Assembly (NCBI GenBank): GCA_017618215.1
Contig: JAFZUQ010000008.1
Span: 154,635 to 218,634, forward strand
Reading direction: 5' to 3'
Source of the DNA: Elusimicrobiaceae bacterium
GTDB lineage: Bacteria > Elusimicrobiota > Elusimicrobia > Elusimicrobiales > Elusimicrobiaceae
DNA length: 64,000 nucleotides
Within the stretch, counting starts at the first letter, position 1, and each line of letters opens with the position of its first letter. The notes beneath the pieces are model-generated. The model saw nothing but the letters and a program-made list of their open reading frames with translations. It searched no databases and was not told the DNA's origin. This document shows positions 18,421 to 27,142 of the stretch, one piece after another. The translations under genes were made by a program, and so were the position numbers.

Positions 18421-19617
18421 TTATAGTTCTTGCCCTTTAAAAGTACGACCGGCAAGGTAACAAAACACTATGGCTGGTATTAAAAATACTATGGCTATGA
18501 AAACCGCGAGTTGTAAATCAAATACTTGGGAGATTTTACCAATAGTCATTGGGGAAAGTGCATCCCCCAAAGCATGAATAATAAAAATGTGGAAAGCAAA
18601 AGCCATGGATCTTATTTTAACCGAAGTCAAACTTATAATTGCCGCATTTAAAGCTCCTGTTTGGATAAAGACAAATGTCATTGCAACACCGAAACAAATC
18701 AAAGCAACTGTTTGGCTTTCACATAAAAGTGCAAAAAGCCCAAGCGGCAAAGCCATCATATAACCAAATAAAGTGGTATAAAAATAAGAGCGTTTTGTCT
18801 TTTTTATTAAGAAATCTGCAAGCATGCCGCCGCCGAGAGTGCCGATTAACCCTGCAATAATTACCATTATACCGAATTTAGTACCGGCTTCGGCTACGGA
18901 AAAACCGTAATACCTGTGGAAATATGTCGGCATCCACGCAGCAAGACCACCGAGGGTGAAAGTTGCCATTGCTTCGGCAAGGCACACATAAACAAAACTT
19001 TTGCTTTTAAAAAACCGTAAATAATTTGAAATTTTGATTTGCTTTTTTTCTTCTTGTGTAGTTTTGCGTTTATCCTTGATGTAAATAAAAGCCCAAGCGG
19101 CAAGTAAAAAACCTGGAACAGATAATATATAAAATGCCATGCGCCAACCGTAATATTGCCCGATTAGTCCGCCAAGTAAATAACCTAGCGCACTGCCAAG
19201 CGGAAGTGCCAATCCCAAAATTGCGAGTATGCTTGCATGAATATTTTTATTGAAACCTTCTGCAGCAAGGGAGGGGGAAACACTTGTAAACCCGGCCTCG
19301 CCAACGCCGATAAAACTGCGTGCAATTGCAATATTATAAAAGTTTTTTGCCATGCCCGTTAAGGCTGTCGCACCGCTCCATAAGACCGCGCAAACGGAAA
19401 CCCAAATTTGGCGGGGGGATTTATCCGCAAAATAAGCAATTACAGGTGCGGTTAATGTGTAGACAATCATAAAAACCGAACCGAGCAAACCAAGCTGCGC
19501 ATCATTTAAATTTAAATCTTTTGCAAGTAGCGGAAAAACGGCAAATAATACTTGCCTGTCTATATAGTTAAACAGATTAATTAAAAATAAAATTATTAAT
19601 ACGACTTTTGGATTCAT
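18421..19617 (-). CDS. Spinster-like MFS transporter
   Basis: Integral membrane protein of 398 residues with about 12 hydrophobic segments. The N-terminal NLFNYIDRQVL, the loop motif ADKSPRQIW and IARSFIGVGEAGFTSVSPSL are characteristic of the Spinster (SPNS) branch of the major facilitator superfamily. Eukaryotic members export lysophospholipid or sphingosine phosphate and some bacterial homologues bind lipids; the substrate here is unknown. It starts after AAGGTG, one base beyond the trmL stop, and so belongs to the glgP-trmL-MFS run. Confidence 0.85.
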   Translation of the reverse strand: MNPKVVLIILFLINLFNYIDRQVLFAVFPLLAKDLNLNDAQLGLLGSVFMIVYTLTAPVIAYFADKSPRQIWVSVCAVLWSGATALTGMAKNFYNIAIARSFIGVGEAGFTSVSPSLAAEGFNKNIHASILAILGLALPLGSALGYLLGGLIGQYYGWRMAFYILSVPGFLLAAWAFIYIKDKRKTTQEEKKQIKISNYLRFFKSKSFVYVCLAEAMATFTLGGLAAWMPTYFHRYYGFSVAEAGTKFGIMVIIAGLIGTLGGGMLADFLIKKTKRSYFYTTLFGYMMALPLGLFALLCESQTVALICFGVAMTFVFIQTGALNAAIISLTSVKIRSMAFAFHIFIIHALGDALSPMTIGKISQVFDLQLAVFIAIVFLIPAIVFCYLAGRTFKGQEL

Positions 19618-19618
19618 T

Positions 19619-20065
19619 TCACCTTGTTTGCCTTAAGGCTTCATACAAACAAATTGCCGCGGAGGTAGAAAGGTTTAAAGAACGAACATCACCCGGCATA
19701 GGAATAGTATACAATTTATCAGCGTATTTTGTGTAAAAATTACGTGGAAGCCCGCAAGATTCAGAGCCGAAAATTAAATAATCATCCTTTTCAAATTTGA
19801 TATCCCATAAACATTTTTTACCTTTTGTGGAAAAGAAAAATAAGCGTGCGTTTGCAGGTAAATTATCAAAGAATTCATCACAGGTCGGGACCAAAGTATA
19901 TTTGAGTTTCGGCCAATAATCAAGGCCGCTTCTGCGTATTTCCTTATCATTAATTTTAAAACCGAGTTTCCCGACAAGGAATAAATGAGTATTTGTTGCA
20001 ACGCAAGTGCGGCCAATATTACCGGTATTAAACGGAATTTCCGGATTAATAAGAACAATATTCAA
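19619..20065 (-). CDS. trmL: tRNA (cytidine(34)-2'-O)-methyltransferase TrmL
   Basis: SPOUT methyltransferase acting on the wobble base of tRNA-Leu. Trefoil-knot motifs are present: PFNTGNIGRTC, IFGSESCGLP and LNLSTSAAICLYEALR. Start choice: the frame is open from a TTG at 20098 inside the end of glgP, but the TTG at 20065 follows AGGTAGG at proper spacing and gives LNIVLINPEIP, matching the usual TrmL N-terminus. The protein is then 148 residues. It lies 20 bases downstream of glgP. Confidence 0.88.
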   Translation of the reverse strand: MNIVLINPEIPFNTGNIGRTCVATNTHLFLVGKLGFKINDKEIRRSGLDYWPKLKYTLVPTCDEFFDNLPANARLFFFSTKGKKCLWDIKFEKDDYLIFGSESCGLPRNFYTKYADKLYTIPMPGDVRSLNLSTSAAICLYEALRQTR

Positions 20066-20085
20066 AGTGTACCTACCTGTAAAAA

Positions 20086-22635
20086 CTAAATTTCCCAACG
20101 CACAAAAAGCGGCGTAAACGGGTGCGGAACATTTGCATTAAAAGGTAGAATTCTTAAAACATAATCTTGACGGCCGCTTGTTTCAGGTTGTATTTCAAGT
20201 TCATATTTATATATGCCGTTCTCTTGTTTTACAAGGTTCATTGCCATATCTTTAGAACTTTCAAAAGCCCCGCCCATGCCGCGTGTGCCGACTTGCAATT
20301 GCACAACAATATCTTGCGGTTTTAAAGAACCCAAAGTAACGTCAGCCTTAATTTTTATTTTTTGGCCGACTAAAACTTCCCCATCAATTTGACCGGTTGT
20401 ATCTGTTATTGATACCTGCGGCCAATTATCCGCAATTTTTTTGCGCCAAATGGCAACTTCCGCGGTGCGGCCGACTGTGTTTAACATGCTACCGTAGTAA
20501 TGGGCTTTTGTGTAGAACTTATCATAATATTCCTGCACCATGCGGTGTGTATTAAAGAAAGGTACTATTTTAGAAATGGAGTTTTTCATCTTGCTAATCC
20601 ATTTTTGAGGTAAACCGTCGGGGTCGCGGTCATAATATGTGGGGATAACTTCTTGTTCAAGCAAGTTATACAAAGCCTGGCTTTCCACTTCATCGCGTTC
20701 AGTATCGTCTTTATAAGTATCTGAACCGGTTATTGACCAACTAAAATCACAGGGGCCGACTTCATCCCACCATCCATCTAAAATTGATAATGCCAAAGCA
20801 CCGTTTAAAGCTGCTTTCATACCGCTTGTACCGGATGCTTCCATCGGCCTAATAGGGTTATTGAGCCAAACATCAACACCTTGTACCATGTAACGGGCAA
20901 GATTCATGTTATAATCTTCGGCAAAAACAATTTTGCCTTTAAATCTCGGGTCAAGCATATAGGTGAATATTTTTTTGATAAATTCTTTACCCGCGCTATC
21001 TGCGGGGTGCGCTTTGCCGGCAAAAACAAATTGAACAGGCCTGTTTGGATTATTAACGATTTTTGCTAACCTTTCCGGATCCTTAAAAAGTAAAGTAGCA
21101 CGTTTATAAGTAGCAAAACGGCGTGCAAAACCGATAGTCAATACACCTTCTTCCAAAACATTTTCCGCAAGCTTTACTGTTTGTAAATTTGCCGCCATGC
21201 GGTGTGCTTGGCGCACTGCTTTTGCACGGATATATTTAATGAGTTTATCTTTACGTATATTATGTGTATTCCAAAGTTCATCTGCCGGGATATTTTGTAC
21301 TTTATTCCAAATATTTTGGTCGAAATTATCCATTACGTTTGTAGAATTATTGAGATATTTTTTGTATAAATCATTATATTCATGGCTTACCCAACTTGCA
21401 GCATGTACGCCGTTAGTAATACTTGTTACAGGTACTTCGTTTACGTTTAAGTTTGGCCAAACTTTATGCCACATTTCGCGGGAAACTTTACCATGTAATT
21501 TCGCGACACCGTTTAAGTAAGCGGAAAGTTTTAAAGCAAAAACCGTCATGCAAAACATAGGTGATTCGGGCGTTTCTTTACCGTAATCTAAAAATTTATC
21601 CCATCCGATTCCAAGTTGCATAATATAAGGTTCCATGAATTTTTTGACTAGGTTAAAATCAAAGTGTTCATTACCGGCAATTACAGGTGTATGGGTAGTA
21701 AAAACTGAAGTTGCCCAAACAATTTCGCGTGCTTCGTCAAAGGAAATTCTGCGTTCTTGCATAATTTCAATAATACGTTCGCAAAGTAAGAAAGCGGAGT
21801 GTCCTTCATTAATGTGATAAACAGTCGGTTTTAAACCAAGAGCTTTTAAAGCCTTTACACCGCCGACGCCCAAAACAATTTCTTGCTTAATTCTGTTTTC
21901 TCTATCACCGCCGTAAAGTTGTTCGGTAATAGTTCTATGTTGGGGTGGGTTTTCCGGCAGATTAGTATCGAGTAAAAATAAAGAAGTACGCCCGACAGGT
22001 ACGCGCCAAATCATTGCTTTAATTGTTTCACGCCCAAGCGGTATATCTACTGTCAAGTGATTACCGTCTTCTTTCAAAATGGGTTCAACGGACATGTGCG
22101 CCCAGTCGTTTTCCGGATACTGTTCACCTTGCCAACCGTCTTTATTCAAAACTTGTTTTACATAACCTTTTTGATAAAATAAACCGACACCGATTAAAGG
22201 TAAACCAAGGTCGCTGGAACTTTTAATATGGTCACCGGAAAGCATCCCCAAACCACCGGAATAAATCGGTAAACCTTCACCGATACCGTATTCCATTGAA
22301 AAGTATGCAGTCAGGAAATTATCCTTGCCCTGGCCTTTAATTTTATTAAACCAAGTGTTTTGTTCTTTTTGATAATTTCTGTATAATGTTTCTACATAAT
22401 TAAGTTGTGCAATAAAATCTTTATCGCGGCTTAGTTCTTCCAAGCGGCTTTGTGAAACCGTTGCCATTAACCATTTTGGCATACGCAAACTTTGTTCCCA
22501 AAGTTTTTCGTCGATTTTAACAAACAAATTGATAGCGTCCCAATTCCACGCAAACCACATATTATTGGAAAGTTCTTCCAAAAATTTCATATTATCCGGC
22601 AAATCCGGCGTTACCTTAAATGAATGTATTTTCAT
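20086..22635 (-). CDS. glgP: Alpha-glucan (glycogen) phosphorylase
   Basis: PLP-dependent release of glucose-1-phosphate from glycogen or maltodextrin, 849 residues, cytoplasmic. It belongs to the alpha-glucan phosphorylase type with an N-terminal DUF3417 domain (ELSNNMWFAWNWDAINLF). The GT35 core has YFSMEYGIGEGLPIYSGGLG and HINEGHSAF. The PLP-lysine motif is EASGTSGMKAALNG, with G where many members have N. An extra C-terminal Ig-like region (about 745-849) ends the protein. It has its own promoter after smpB and a GGGG ribosome site. Confidence 0.93.
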   Translation of the reverse strand: MKIHSFKVTPDLPDNMKFLEELSNNMWFAWNWDAINLFVKIDEKLWEQSLRMPKWLMATVSQSRLEELSRDKDFIAQLNYVETLYRNYQKEQNTWFNKIKGQGKDNFLTAYFSMEYGIGEGLPIYSGGLGMLSGDHIKSSSDLGLPLIGVGLFYQKGYVKQVLNKDGWQGEQYPENDWAHMSVEPILKEDGNHLTVDIPLGRETIKAMIWRVPVGRTSLFLLDTNLPENPPQHRTITEQLYGGDRENRIKQEIVLGVGGVKALKALGLKPTVYHINEGHSAFLLCERIIEIMQERRISFDEAREIVWATSVFTTHTPVIAGNEHFDFNLVKKFMEPYIMQLGIGWDKFLDYGKETPESPMFCMTVFALKLSAYLNGVAKLHGKVSREMWHKVWPNLNVNEVPVTSITNGVHAASWVSHEYNDLYKKYLNNSTNVMDNFDQNIWNKVQNIPADELWNTHNIRKDKLIKYIRAKAVRQAHRMAANLQTVKLAENVLEEGVLTIGFARRFATYKRATLLFKDPERLAKIVNNPNRPVQFVFAGKAHPADSAGKEFIKKIFTYMLDPRFKGKIVFAEDYNMNLARYMVQGVDVWLNNPIRPMEASGTSGMKAALNGALALSILDGWWDEVGPCDFSWSITGSDTYKDDTERDEVESQALYNLLEQEVIPTYYDRDPDGLPQKWISKMKNSISKIVPFFNTHRMVQEYYDKFYTKAHYYGSMLNTVGRTAEVAIWRKKIADNWPQVSITDTTGQIDGEVLVGQKIKIKADVTLGSLKPQDIVVQLQVGTRGMGGAFESSKDMAMNLVKQENGIYKYELEIQPETSGRQDYVLRILPFNANVPHPFTPLFVRWEI

Positions 22636-22662
22636 AAAATCCCCTTAACTGATGATACATAT

Positions 22663-22671
22663 AGTATATCA
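22663..22671 (-). promoter_or_regulatory. Extended -10 promoter of glgP
   Basis: TGATATACT on the minus strand (TGn plus TATACT), about 27 bases before the glgP ATG. It overlaps the smpB stop region by a few bases at most. Confidence 0.45.
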
Positions 22672-22673
22672 AA

Positions 22674-23141
22674 TTACAACTTAAATTTATTTTTAAAATT
22701 GCGTTCCATATCACGTGCGACAGCTTTGTCTTTCAAGGTCTTGCGTTTGTCGTATAAGTGTTTACCTTTTGCCAAAGCAATTTTAACTTTTGCCCAACCG
22801 TTTTTAATGTATATTTCAAGCGGAACTATTGTTTGCCCTTTTACTTCGCTTGCGGCGGCAAGTTTATTAATTTCACGACGGTTTAGAAGTAATTTACGTG
22901 TTCTTGTCGGGTCTAAAGCCGTGTGAGTATTAAAGGCATAGGGCTTAATATTTAGGTTGATAATTTGTGCTTCGCCATTATCTACACGCACAAAGGCCGC
23001 CCTCAAAGAACACTCTTTGTTGCGTATTGATTTAATTTCCGCACCAAGCAAGACAAGACCTGCCTCAAAAGTATCTAGTATAAAATATTCATGCAGGGCT
23101 TGGCGATTGGTGGCTATAACTTCTATGCCTTTATTTCTCAT
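22674..23141 (-). CDS. smpB: SsrA-binding protein SmpB
   Basis: Delivers tmRNA to stalled ribosomes. The family pattern IATNRQALHEYF, then FEAGLVLLGAEIKSIR, and the basic tail LAKGKHLYDKRKTLKDKAVARDMER are all clear. Start choice: an upstream in-frame ATG at 23159 overlaps the -10 box and would not be transcribed, so the ATG at 23141 (MRNKGIEVIATNR) is preferred, giving 155 residues. No ribosome site is visible. Confidence 0.93.
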   Translation of the reverse strand: MRNKGIEVIATNRQALHEYFILDTFEAGLVLLGAEIKSIRNKECSLRAAFVRVDNGEAQIINLNIKPYAFNTHTALDPTRTRKLLLNRREINKLAAASEVKGQTIVPLEIYIKNGWAKVKIALAKGKHLYDKRKTLKDKAVARDMERNFKNKFKL

Positions 23142-23149
23142 ACATATAT

Positions 23150-23158
23150 ATTTTAGCA
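23150..23158 (-). promoter_or_regulatory. Extended -10 promoter of smpB
   Basis: TGCTAAAAT on the minus strand, 8 bases before the chosen ATG at 23141. It decides the smpB start because the upstream ATG lies inside it. Confidence 0.5.
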
Positions 23159-23223
23159 TTTTAGGAGTAAGTTTTTATCTGTTTATATTAAGTTTACATA
23201 GGTCTTTTGGGTACTTTCATCTG

Positions 23224-23258
23224 GGGCCAAATATTTGTCTGTTTGGGCCTTTTGGCCC
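23224..23258 (+). promoter_or_regulatory. Alternative hairpins in the ankyrin gene leader
   Basis: GGGCCAAA (23224-23231) is a perfect inverted match to TTTGGCCC (23251-23258). The same right arm can instead pair in a short GGGCC-TTTT-GGCCC hairpin (23245-23258) followed by a T-rich stretch. Two exclusive folds upstream of a gene resemble an attenuator, but no regulator or ligand is evident. Confidence 0.3.
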
Positions 23259-23316
23259 TCGTTTCTTATTTCTTTTTCTTGTAAATTTAAAATAAGTAGT
23301 CAAATAGGAGATATAT

Positions 23317-24333
23317 ATGAAAACAAAAACAATAATAAGTTCTTTCATAGCATTGGCTTTATGTTCCGCGCTTTATGCTATGCCTAACTTAGAGCAAAAT
23401 AATTTTAAAGAACTCAGAATAGAAATCGGGGACATTATCCAACAATCTGTACCTCAAGATGATATTAACAAACAAGATGAAAATGGTAGAACGGCTTTAA
23501 TTAGGGCTGCTATAGCAGGTGATACAGAAACTGTTAGATTCTTAGTAGAAGAAAAAAAGGCTAATTTAGATATTCAAGATAGATATGGCTCTACGGCTTT
23601 AATATTGGCTGCTTATTTCGGTCATACAGAAATTGTTAGAATCTTAGCAGAAAAAACTAATTTAGATATTCAAGATGAAGATGGCAAGACGGCTTTAATA
23701 TTGGCTGCTTATTTCGGTCATACAGAAATTGTTAGAATCTTAGCAGAAAAAGCTAATTTAGATATTCAAGATGAATATGGCGATACGGCTTTAATATTGG
23801 CTGCTTATTTCGGTCATACAGAAATTGTTAGAATCTTAGTAGAGAACAATGCTAAGTTAAATATTAAAAATGAACATGGCGATACGGCTTTAATATGGGC
23901 TGCTTATTTCGGTCATACAGAAATTGTTAGAATCTTAGTAGAGAACAATGCTAAGTTAAATATTAAAAATGAACATGGCGATACGGCTTTAATATGGGCT
24001 GCTTATTTCGGTTATACAGAAATTGTTAGAATCTTAGCAGAAAAAGCCAACTTAGATATTCAAGATAGACACGGCGATACGGCTTTAATATTGGCTGCTA
24101 TGAAAGGTCATGTAGAAATTGTTAGAATCTTAGCAGAAAAAACTAATTTAGATATTCAAGATGAAGATGGCAAGACGGCCTTAATGTGGGCTATAGAGAA
24201 AAATCTTACAGAAATTGAAACGATATTAACTGAAGCCGAAAAAGCAAGAAAGCAAGCAAGAAAACAAAAATGGAAGCAAATCGGACAACAAGCTTTAGAA
24301 GGTATTGTAGCAGGTGGGCAAACTGCTAAATAA
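23317..24333 (+). CDS. Secreted ankyrin-repeat protein
   Basis: Protein of 338 residues with signal peptide (MKTKTIISSFIALALCSALYA), so exported. After a short linker come eight ankyrin repeats of 32 or 33 residues (about 50-315) with consensus GxTALIxAAxxGHTEIVRxLxE, and a charged helical tail (EAEKARKQARKQKWKQ). Several repeats are almost identical in DNA as well as protein. Ankyrin repeats bind other proteins; exported versions may act in the periplasm or on a host (inference only). It starts after a TAGGAG site and is followed by a terminator, so it is monocistronic. Confidence 0.88.
   Translation: MKTKTIISSFIALALCSALYAMPNLEQNNFKELRIEIGDIIQQSVPQDDINKQDENGRTALIRAAIAGDTETVRFLVEEKKANLDIQDRYGSTALILAAYFGHTEIVRILAEKTNLDIQDEDGKTALILAAYFGHTEIVRILAEKANLDIQDEYGDTALILAAYFGHTEIVRILVENNAKLNIKNEHGDTALIWAAYFGHTEIVRILVENNAKLNIKNEHGDTALIWAAYFGYTEIVRILAEKANLDIQDRHGDTALILAAMKGHVEIVRILAEKTNLDIQDEDGKTALMWAIEKNLTEIETILTEAEKARKQARKQKWKQIGQQALEGIVAGGQTAK
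23569..24243 (+). repeat. Tandem 96/99-bp DNA repeats encoding ankyrin units
   Basis: Seven successive units begin at 23569, 23665, 23761, 23860, 23959, 24055 and 24151. Long stretches are identical between units, especially the units at 23860 and 23959. The high DNA identity indicates recent duplication or gene conversion and makes the array prone to length change. Confidence 0.85.
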
Positions 24334-24360
24334 CAACAAACTAAAAATCAACAAAATTTA

Positions 24361-24388
24361 CCTCGTGGATTTACACACGGGGTTTTTT
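24361..24388 (+). terminator. Terminator after the ankyrin gene
   Basis: A 7-bp stem with one G-T wobble (CCTCGTG at 24361-24367 with CACGGGG at 24376-24382) is followed by six T. Confidence 0.75.
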
Positions 24389-24437
24389 AATCGCAGAAAA
24401 TCCACACAGCAATACCTAAAATATATTCATTTTTTAG

Positions 24438-24443
24438 TATAAT
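24438..24443 (+). promoter_or_regulatory. -10 box of the envelope operon
   Basis: TATAAT, 16 bases before the ATG at 24460. A GGGG ribosome site lies between. No convincing -35 box is seen. Confidence 0.45.
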
Positions 24444-24459
24444 ATAAAAAGGGGAATTT

Positions 24460-25503
24460 ATGAGTACGCTCGTAATAATAATTTTGACTATTATAATTTT
24501 ATTGGCTCTGTTCTTACCTTTTATGGTACACACCGTCGAGCAACAACTTGAAGCCTTCTTATTTATATTAGGCCTGATAGCTGTTACATCTATTGGGGCT
24601 TGGAATTGGCATTTAGTAAAAGATGCAATTACAGAACCTATAAAAATCTCTTTAGCGGTTTTAATTGTCGGCTTACTTTTCAAACATTTTAGGTTAAATA
24701 TAACACACTTTATTGAGCATATCGAACAAAAAATAGGTTTACAAAAAACCATTATTTTATTGGTCGCTGTTTTAGGGTTTTTATCAAGCATAATAACAGC
24801 CATCGTTGCCGCTTTAGTTTTATGTGAAATCGCCGCTACTTTACGTCTAACGAGGCGCGATACTATCCATGTAATAGTTATGGGTTGTTTTGCTATCGGG
24901 TTTGGCGCAATTTTAACACCGATAGGCGAACCACTTTCAACAATAGTTATCAGTAAACTTTCTGGTGAACCGCACCATGCTGGTTTCTTCTATTTATTTC
25001 ATTTGCTTTGGTATTTGATTATTCCGGGTGTTATATTTTTTGCTTATATGGCGGGGCGCACAAAAGACGAGCAAATTAAAAATCAACAACATGTTGATAT
25101 GGACAGTTCAAAAGATATTTTAGTGCGTGCGGCAAAAGTTTATTTATTTATTATGGCTTTGGTTTTCTTCGGGCATGGGCTTACGCCTTTGGCCGAAATC
25201 AGTATTATGAAATTGCCTTTGGCGGCTTTGTATTGGGCGAACTCTATTTCCGCAATCTTAGATAATGCAACTTTGGCCGCTGCAGAAATCGTACCGACTA
25301 TGACAAATGTTCAAATAGAATTTTTGCTTATGGGTTTGGTAATTTCAGGTGGTTTTTTAATACCTGGGAATATTCCCAACATTATTTGTGCTTCAAAATT
25401 TAAAATTAAAAGTAAGGAGTGGGCAAAACAAGCTCTACCGATAGGCGTAGCTTGTATGTTGGTTTATTTTATATTGCTTGAACTTTTGCCTAAGGTGAAA
25501 TAA
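24460..25503 (+). CDS. DUF1646 family predicted cation transporter
   Basis: Integral membrane protein of 347 residues with about ten hydrophobic segments. It matches the DUF1646 family (ion transporter superfamily, distantly like NhaD/ArsB). Seen: a TPIGEPLSTIVISKL re-entrant-like segment, SISAILDNATLAAAEI in the second half, and GGFLIPGNIPNIICASKFKI. The ion is unknown; sodium/proton exchange is plausible for the superfamily. It is first in the operon running to the lpt genes and is followed directly by mgtC. Confidence 0.8.
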   Translation: MSTLVIIILTIIILLALFLPFMVHTVEQQLEAFLFILGLIAVTSIGAWNWHLVKDAITEPIKISLAVLIVGLLFKHFRLNITHFIEHIEQKIGLQKTIILLVAVLGFLSSIITAIVAALVLCEIAATLRLTRRDTIHVIVMGCFAIGFGAILTPIGEPLSTIVISKLSGEPHHAGFFYLFHLLWYLIIPGVIFFAYMAGRTKDEQIKNQQHVDMDSSKDILVRAAKVYLFIMALVFFGHGLTPLAEISIMKLPLAALYWANSISAILDNATLAAAEIVPTMTNVQIEFLLMGLVISGGFLIPGNIPNIICASKFKIKSKEWAKQALPIGVACMLVYFILLELLPKVK

Positions 25504-26145
25504 ATGATAACTTTAACAGATGCTATAATTCGTTTGGCAGTATCTTTTTTCTTAGGTGCTATCGTAGGTTTTGAAAGGCAGTACCATGAAAAGCCAGCCG
25601 GTTTTTCTACAAATACTTTGATTTGTATAGGTTCAACTGTTTTTGCTATGATTTCTTTAATGTCTGCACAATATTACGGTGGCGATCCGGCAAGAATTGC
25701 AGCGCAAATTGTAACCGGCGTAGGCTTCCTTGGTGCAGGTTCAATTATCAGGGAAGGCAATAAAATTTCCGGTCTAACAACTGCAGCAGGCATTTGGGTT
25801 GTAGCTGCTATCGGTATGGCAACAGGTTACGGGGAATTCGGTATTGCAGGTTTTGCTGTTGTGTTGGCTTTAGTTTTACAAATTTTCCGCCGTAAAATTT
25901 TAAGTGCCTTTGAATCTGTTAAAACTTTTGAATATATAACAATTAAGTGCGAACCTGATTTGCAGATGGTCACAAAAATAGAGGATGTTATCAAAAGTGA
26001 AGGCGTAACCGTAATCAAAAGCCATTTCTATAAAATGGAAGGCAAACTTGTTATAAAACTTGCTACGGATATGTCTGAAAAAACTTTTAAAACGATTTTT
26101 AAAAAATTGATGGCGTTTAAGGAAATTATAAGTTTGGATCGTTAA
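25504..26145 (+). CDS. MgtC/SapB family protein
   Basis: Membrane protein of 213 residues. The N-terminal MgtC domain (about 1-130) has FLGAIVGFERQYHEKPAGFSTN and VGFLGAGSIIREGNKISGLT, both family signatures. The C-terminal soluble part (about 140-213) has an ACT-like pattern of strands and helices. MgtC proteins affect survival in low magnesium and modulate membrane ATPases; the precise role here is open. Its ATG directly follows the stop of the DUF1646 gene. Confidence 0.88.
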   Translation: MITLTDAIIRLAVSFFLGAIVGFERQYHEKPAGFSTNTLICIGSTVFAMISLMSAQYYGGDPARIAAQIVTGVGFLGAGSIIREGNKISGLTTAAGIWVVAAIGMATGYGEFGIAGFAVVLALVLQIFRRKILSAFESVKTFEYITIKCEPDLQMVTKIEDVIKSEGVTVIKSHFYKMEGKLVIKLATDMSEKTFKTIFKKLMAFKEIISLDR

Positions 26146-26147
26146 TT

Positions 26148-26990
26148 ATGAAAAATACAAAACAAAAAACAGTAACAGTCGGAAAAATCAAGTTTTCAAA
26201 CACTTTGCCGTTGGTGTTTATCGGCGGTCCTTGCGTTATTGAAGGGGAAAAGATATTTTTAGATACCGCTAAACAAATTTGCACTTTGATGAAAAAGGCT
26301 AATGTCCCTTTTATTTTTAAAGCATCTTTTGATAAAGCGAACAGAAGTTCAATAAATGCGTATCGTGGTGTCGGGCTTAAAAAAGGTCTTGAGTTATTAG
26401 CCGAAGTTAAACAAAAATATAATGTACCGATTCTAACCGATATTCATGAACCTTACCAAGCAAAAGAAGTTGCAAAAGTTGCAGATATTTTGCAAATTCC
26501 TGCATTTTTATGCAGACAGACAGATTTGGTAATAGCCGCCGCAAAAACCGGCAAAGTTATAAATGTAAAAAAGGGCCAATTCTTAGCACCGCAAGGTATT
26601 AGTGAAATAGTCAAAAAAATTGAAAGTACAGGCAATAAAAATATTTTGCTTACCGAACGTGGTGCATCTTTCGGTTACGGCGATTTAGTTGTTGATATGC
26701 GCAGTTTTGAAATTATGCGCCGCACAGGATACCCTGTCATTTTTGATTTAACACATTCCATGCAAAAGCCTACCGGTGCAGGATCTACAGGTGGGGATAA
26801 AACCGTTTCATTAACTTTGGCCCGCGCTGCAGCCGGTGCCGGTATTGCAGGTGTGTTTTTTGAAGCACATCCGCACCCGGAAAAAGCACTTTCCGATAAA
26901 GCCAATACTTTAAATTTAGCGGAATTAAAAGAAGTTATAAAGCAAATGATTGCTATTGATGAGGTTACAAAATGCCAAAAGATGAATTAA
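26148..26990 (+). CDS. kdsA: 3-deoxy-8-phosphooctulonate synthase
   Basis: Condenses arabinose-5-phosphate and phosphoenolpyruvate to Kdo-8-phosphate for the LPS core, 280 residues. Motifs: FIGGPCVIEGE, KASFDKANRSS, LTDIHEP, GDLVVDMRS and DLTHSMQKP. C29 sits where metal-dependent enzymes have their metal-ligand cysteine (metal-independent forms such as E. coli's have Asn), so a metal-dependent enzyme is predicted. Its 3' end overlaps a small membrane-protein frame that leads into kdsD. Confidence 0.95.
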   Translation: MKNTKQKTVTVGKIKFSNTLPLVFIGGPCVIEGEKIFLDTAKQICTLMKKANVPFIFKASFDKANRSSINAYRGVGLKKGLELLAEVKQKYNVPILTDIHEPYQAKEVAKVADILQIPAFLCRQTDLVIAAAKTGKVINVKKGQFLAPQGISEIVKKIESTGNKNILLTERGASFGYGDLVVDMRSFEIMRRTGYPVIFDLTHSMQKPTGAGSTGGDKTVSLTLARAAAGAGIAGVFFEAHPHPEKALSDKANTLNLAELKEVIKQMIAIDEVTKCQKMN

Positions 26991-27142
26991 AGGAAACTTT
27001 ATCTAAAACTTTAAAGGCAGTTCTTATTATCTATGCTGTTTTACTTGCACTGTTTTTTGCCGTCAATGCAATAACAGATAAATTACCGAAGCCTTACCAT
27101 AAAAGAACAATTTCAGCGGAGGTTACCCCATGGCTAAAATAA
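26972..27142 (+). CDS. Small single-span membrane protein between kdsA and kdsD
   Basis: A 56-residue frame that overlaps the last 19 bases of kdsA and the first 13 bases of kdsD. A GAGG site lies 8 to 9 bases before its ATG. The product has a charged N-terminus (MPKDELKETLSK), one hydrophobic span (about residues 15-34, AVLIIYAVLLALFFAVNA) and a basic tail. The overlaps on both sides and the proper ribosome site argue for a real, coupled gene. It sits between the two Kdo genes but is too small to be the phosphatase KdsC. Function unknown. Confidence 0.6.
   Translation: MPKDELKETLSKTLKAVLIIYAVLLALFFAVNAITDKLPKPYHKRTISAEVTPWLK

Noticed and set aside
23245..23270. Hairpin with T-rich tail as a plus-strand terminator
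   Set aside because: No plus-strand gene ends before it, and the stem is only 5 bp. It was listed as a possible leader structure instead.
23569..24243. Regular repeats that might suggest a CRISPR array
   Set aside because: The units are contiguous coding repeats of 96/99 bp in an ankyrin gene, without spacers. No CRISPR array was seen anywhere in the window.
24387..24803. 138-codon minus-strand frame opposite the DUF1646 gene
   Set aside because: It covers the promoter and start of a strongly supported plus-strand gene and shows no ribosome site.
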